The notes beneath the pieces were generated by a model that ran no database searches, was not told the origin of the DNA, and saw only the letters and a list, made by a program, of their open reading frames with translations. From Ailurus styani (Eukaryota; Chordata; Mammalia; Carnivora; Ailuridae), in contig LNAC01000109.1 of the NCBI GenBank assembly GCA_002007465.1, positions 1,148,117 through 1,212,116 of the forward strand: 64,000 nt of DNA. Direction: 5' to 3'. How positions within the stretch are numbered: the stretch's first letter is position 1; every line of letters begins with the position of its first letter. A program made the position numbers and the translations under genes. Below, piece after piece: positions 63,985 to 64,000 of the stretch.

Positions 63985-64000
63985 GGGGGGGGGGGGGGGG
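63985..64000 (+). repeat. Poly(G) run reaching the window edge
   Basis: Sixteen G in a row after 'cggggc', continuing to the last base. It may extend beyond the window. Confidence 0.95.

Overview
This window is non-coding DNA from a carnivoran mammal. The diagnosis rests on tRNA-derived CAN-SINE copies, about nineteen on both strands. They have the Pol III A-box and B-box head, a pyrimidine-rich body, an AATAAA-like end and a poly(A) tail. Their consensus is the arctoid caniform type rather than the dog SINEC_Cf type. The two youngest-looking copies (951-1186 and 58321-58520) carry the repeated 'ctgcctgcctctctgcctgcttgt' style of tail that I associate with mustelids (ferret, mink, badger and relatives), so a mustelid is the best guess. 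That species call is from memory of the family and was not computed.

No protein-coding exon, processed pseudogene, structural RNA gene or CRISPR array could be supported. The longest open frames lie over SINE, L2 or simple-repeat sequence, or over GC-rich sequence with no recognisable protein similarity. The window reads as a gene desert or a long intron. It is a layered deposit of transposon relics: CAN-SINEs, L1 fragments on both strands, many MaLR/MLT1 solo LTRs, hAT-type MER5/MER20/Charlie-like elements, one Tigger-like element, and old MIR and L2 fragments. About a dozen microsatellites are present.

Layout. 0-2.5 kb: L1 debris and four SINEs, one inserted inside another. 2.5-8 kb: MLT1 and L2, plus AT-rich and homeodomain-site-rich stretches. 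8-13.3 kb: MLT1, MIR and a 3' L1 end. 13.3-16.1 kb: a repeat-poor, AT-rich block that looks like conserved regulatory DNA. 16.3-20.4 kb: one SINE, two MLT1 copies and unassigned sequence. 20.5-22.7 kb: a minus-strand L1 interrupted by a SINE and a second L1 end. 24-30 kb: MER5A, Tigger-like, MIR and MER20 copies, and a striking TGACAG/TGACA cluster at 28.36-28.64 kb. 31-38.8 kb: LTR, L1 and SINE relics and a possible interrupted 2-kb hAT element. 39.9-48.9 kb: L2, SINEs, a GC-richer stretch and an LTR-in-LTR nest. 49.1-49.5 kb: a repeat-free enhancer-like block. 50-64 kb: more SINEs, MIR, L1, MER5 and long dinucleotide repeats, ending in a 16-base G run.

No new biological system was found. 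The most useful leads are the TALE-homeodomain-like site cluster, several candidate conserved non-coding elements, the nested insertions that give a relative chronology, and recent tandem duplications. All repeat names are assigned from remembered consensus features; a RepeatMasker run would be decisive. Boundaries of old repeats are approximate, to about 10-30 bases.
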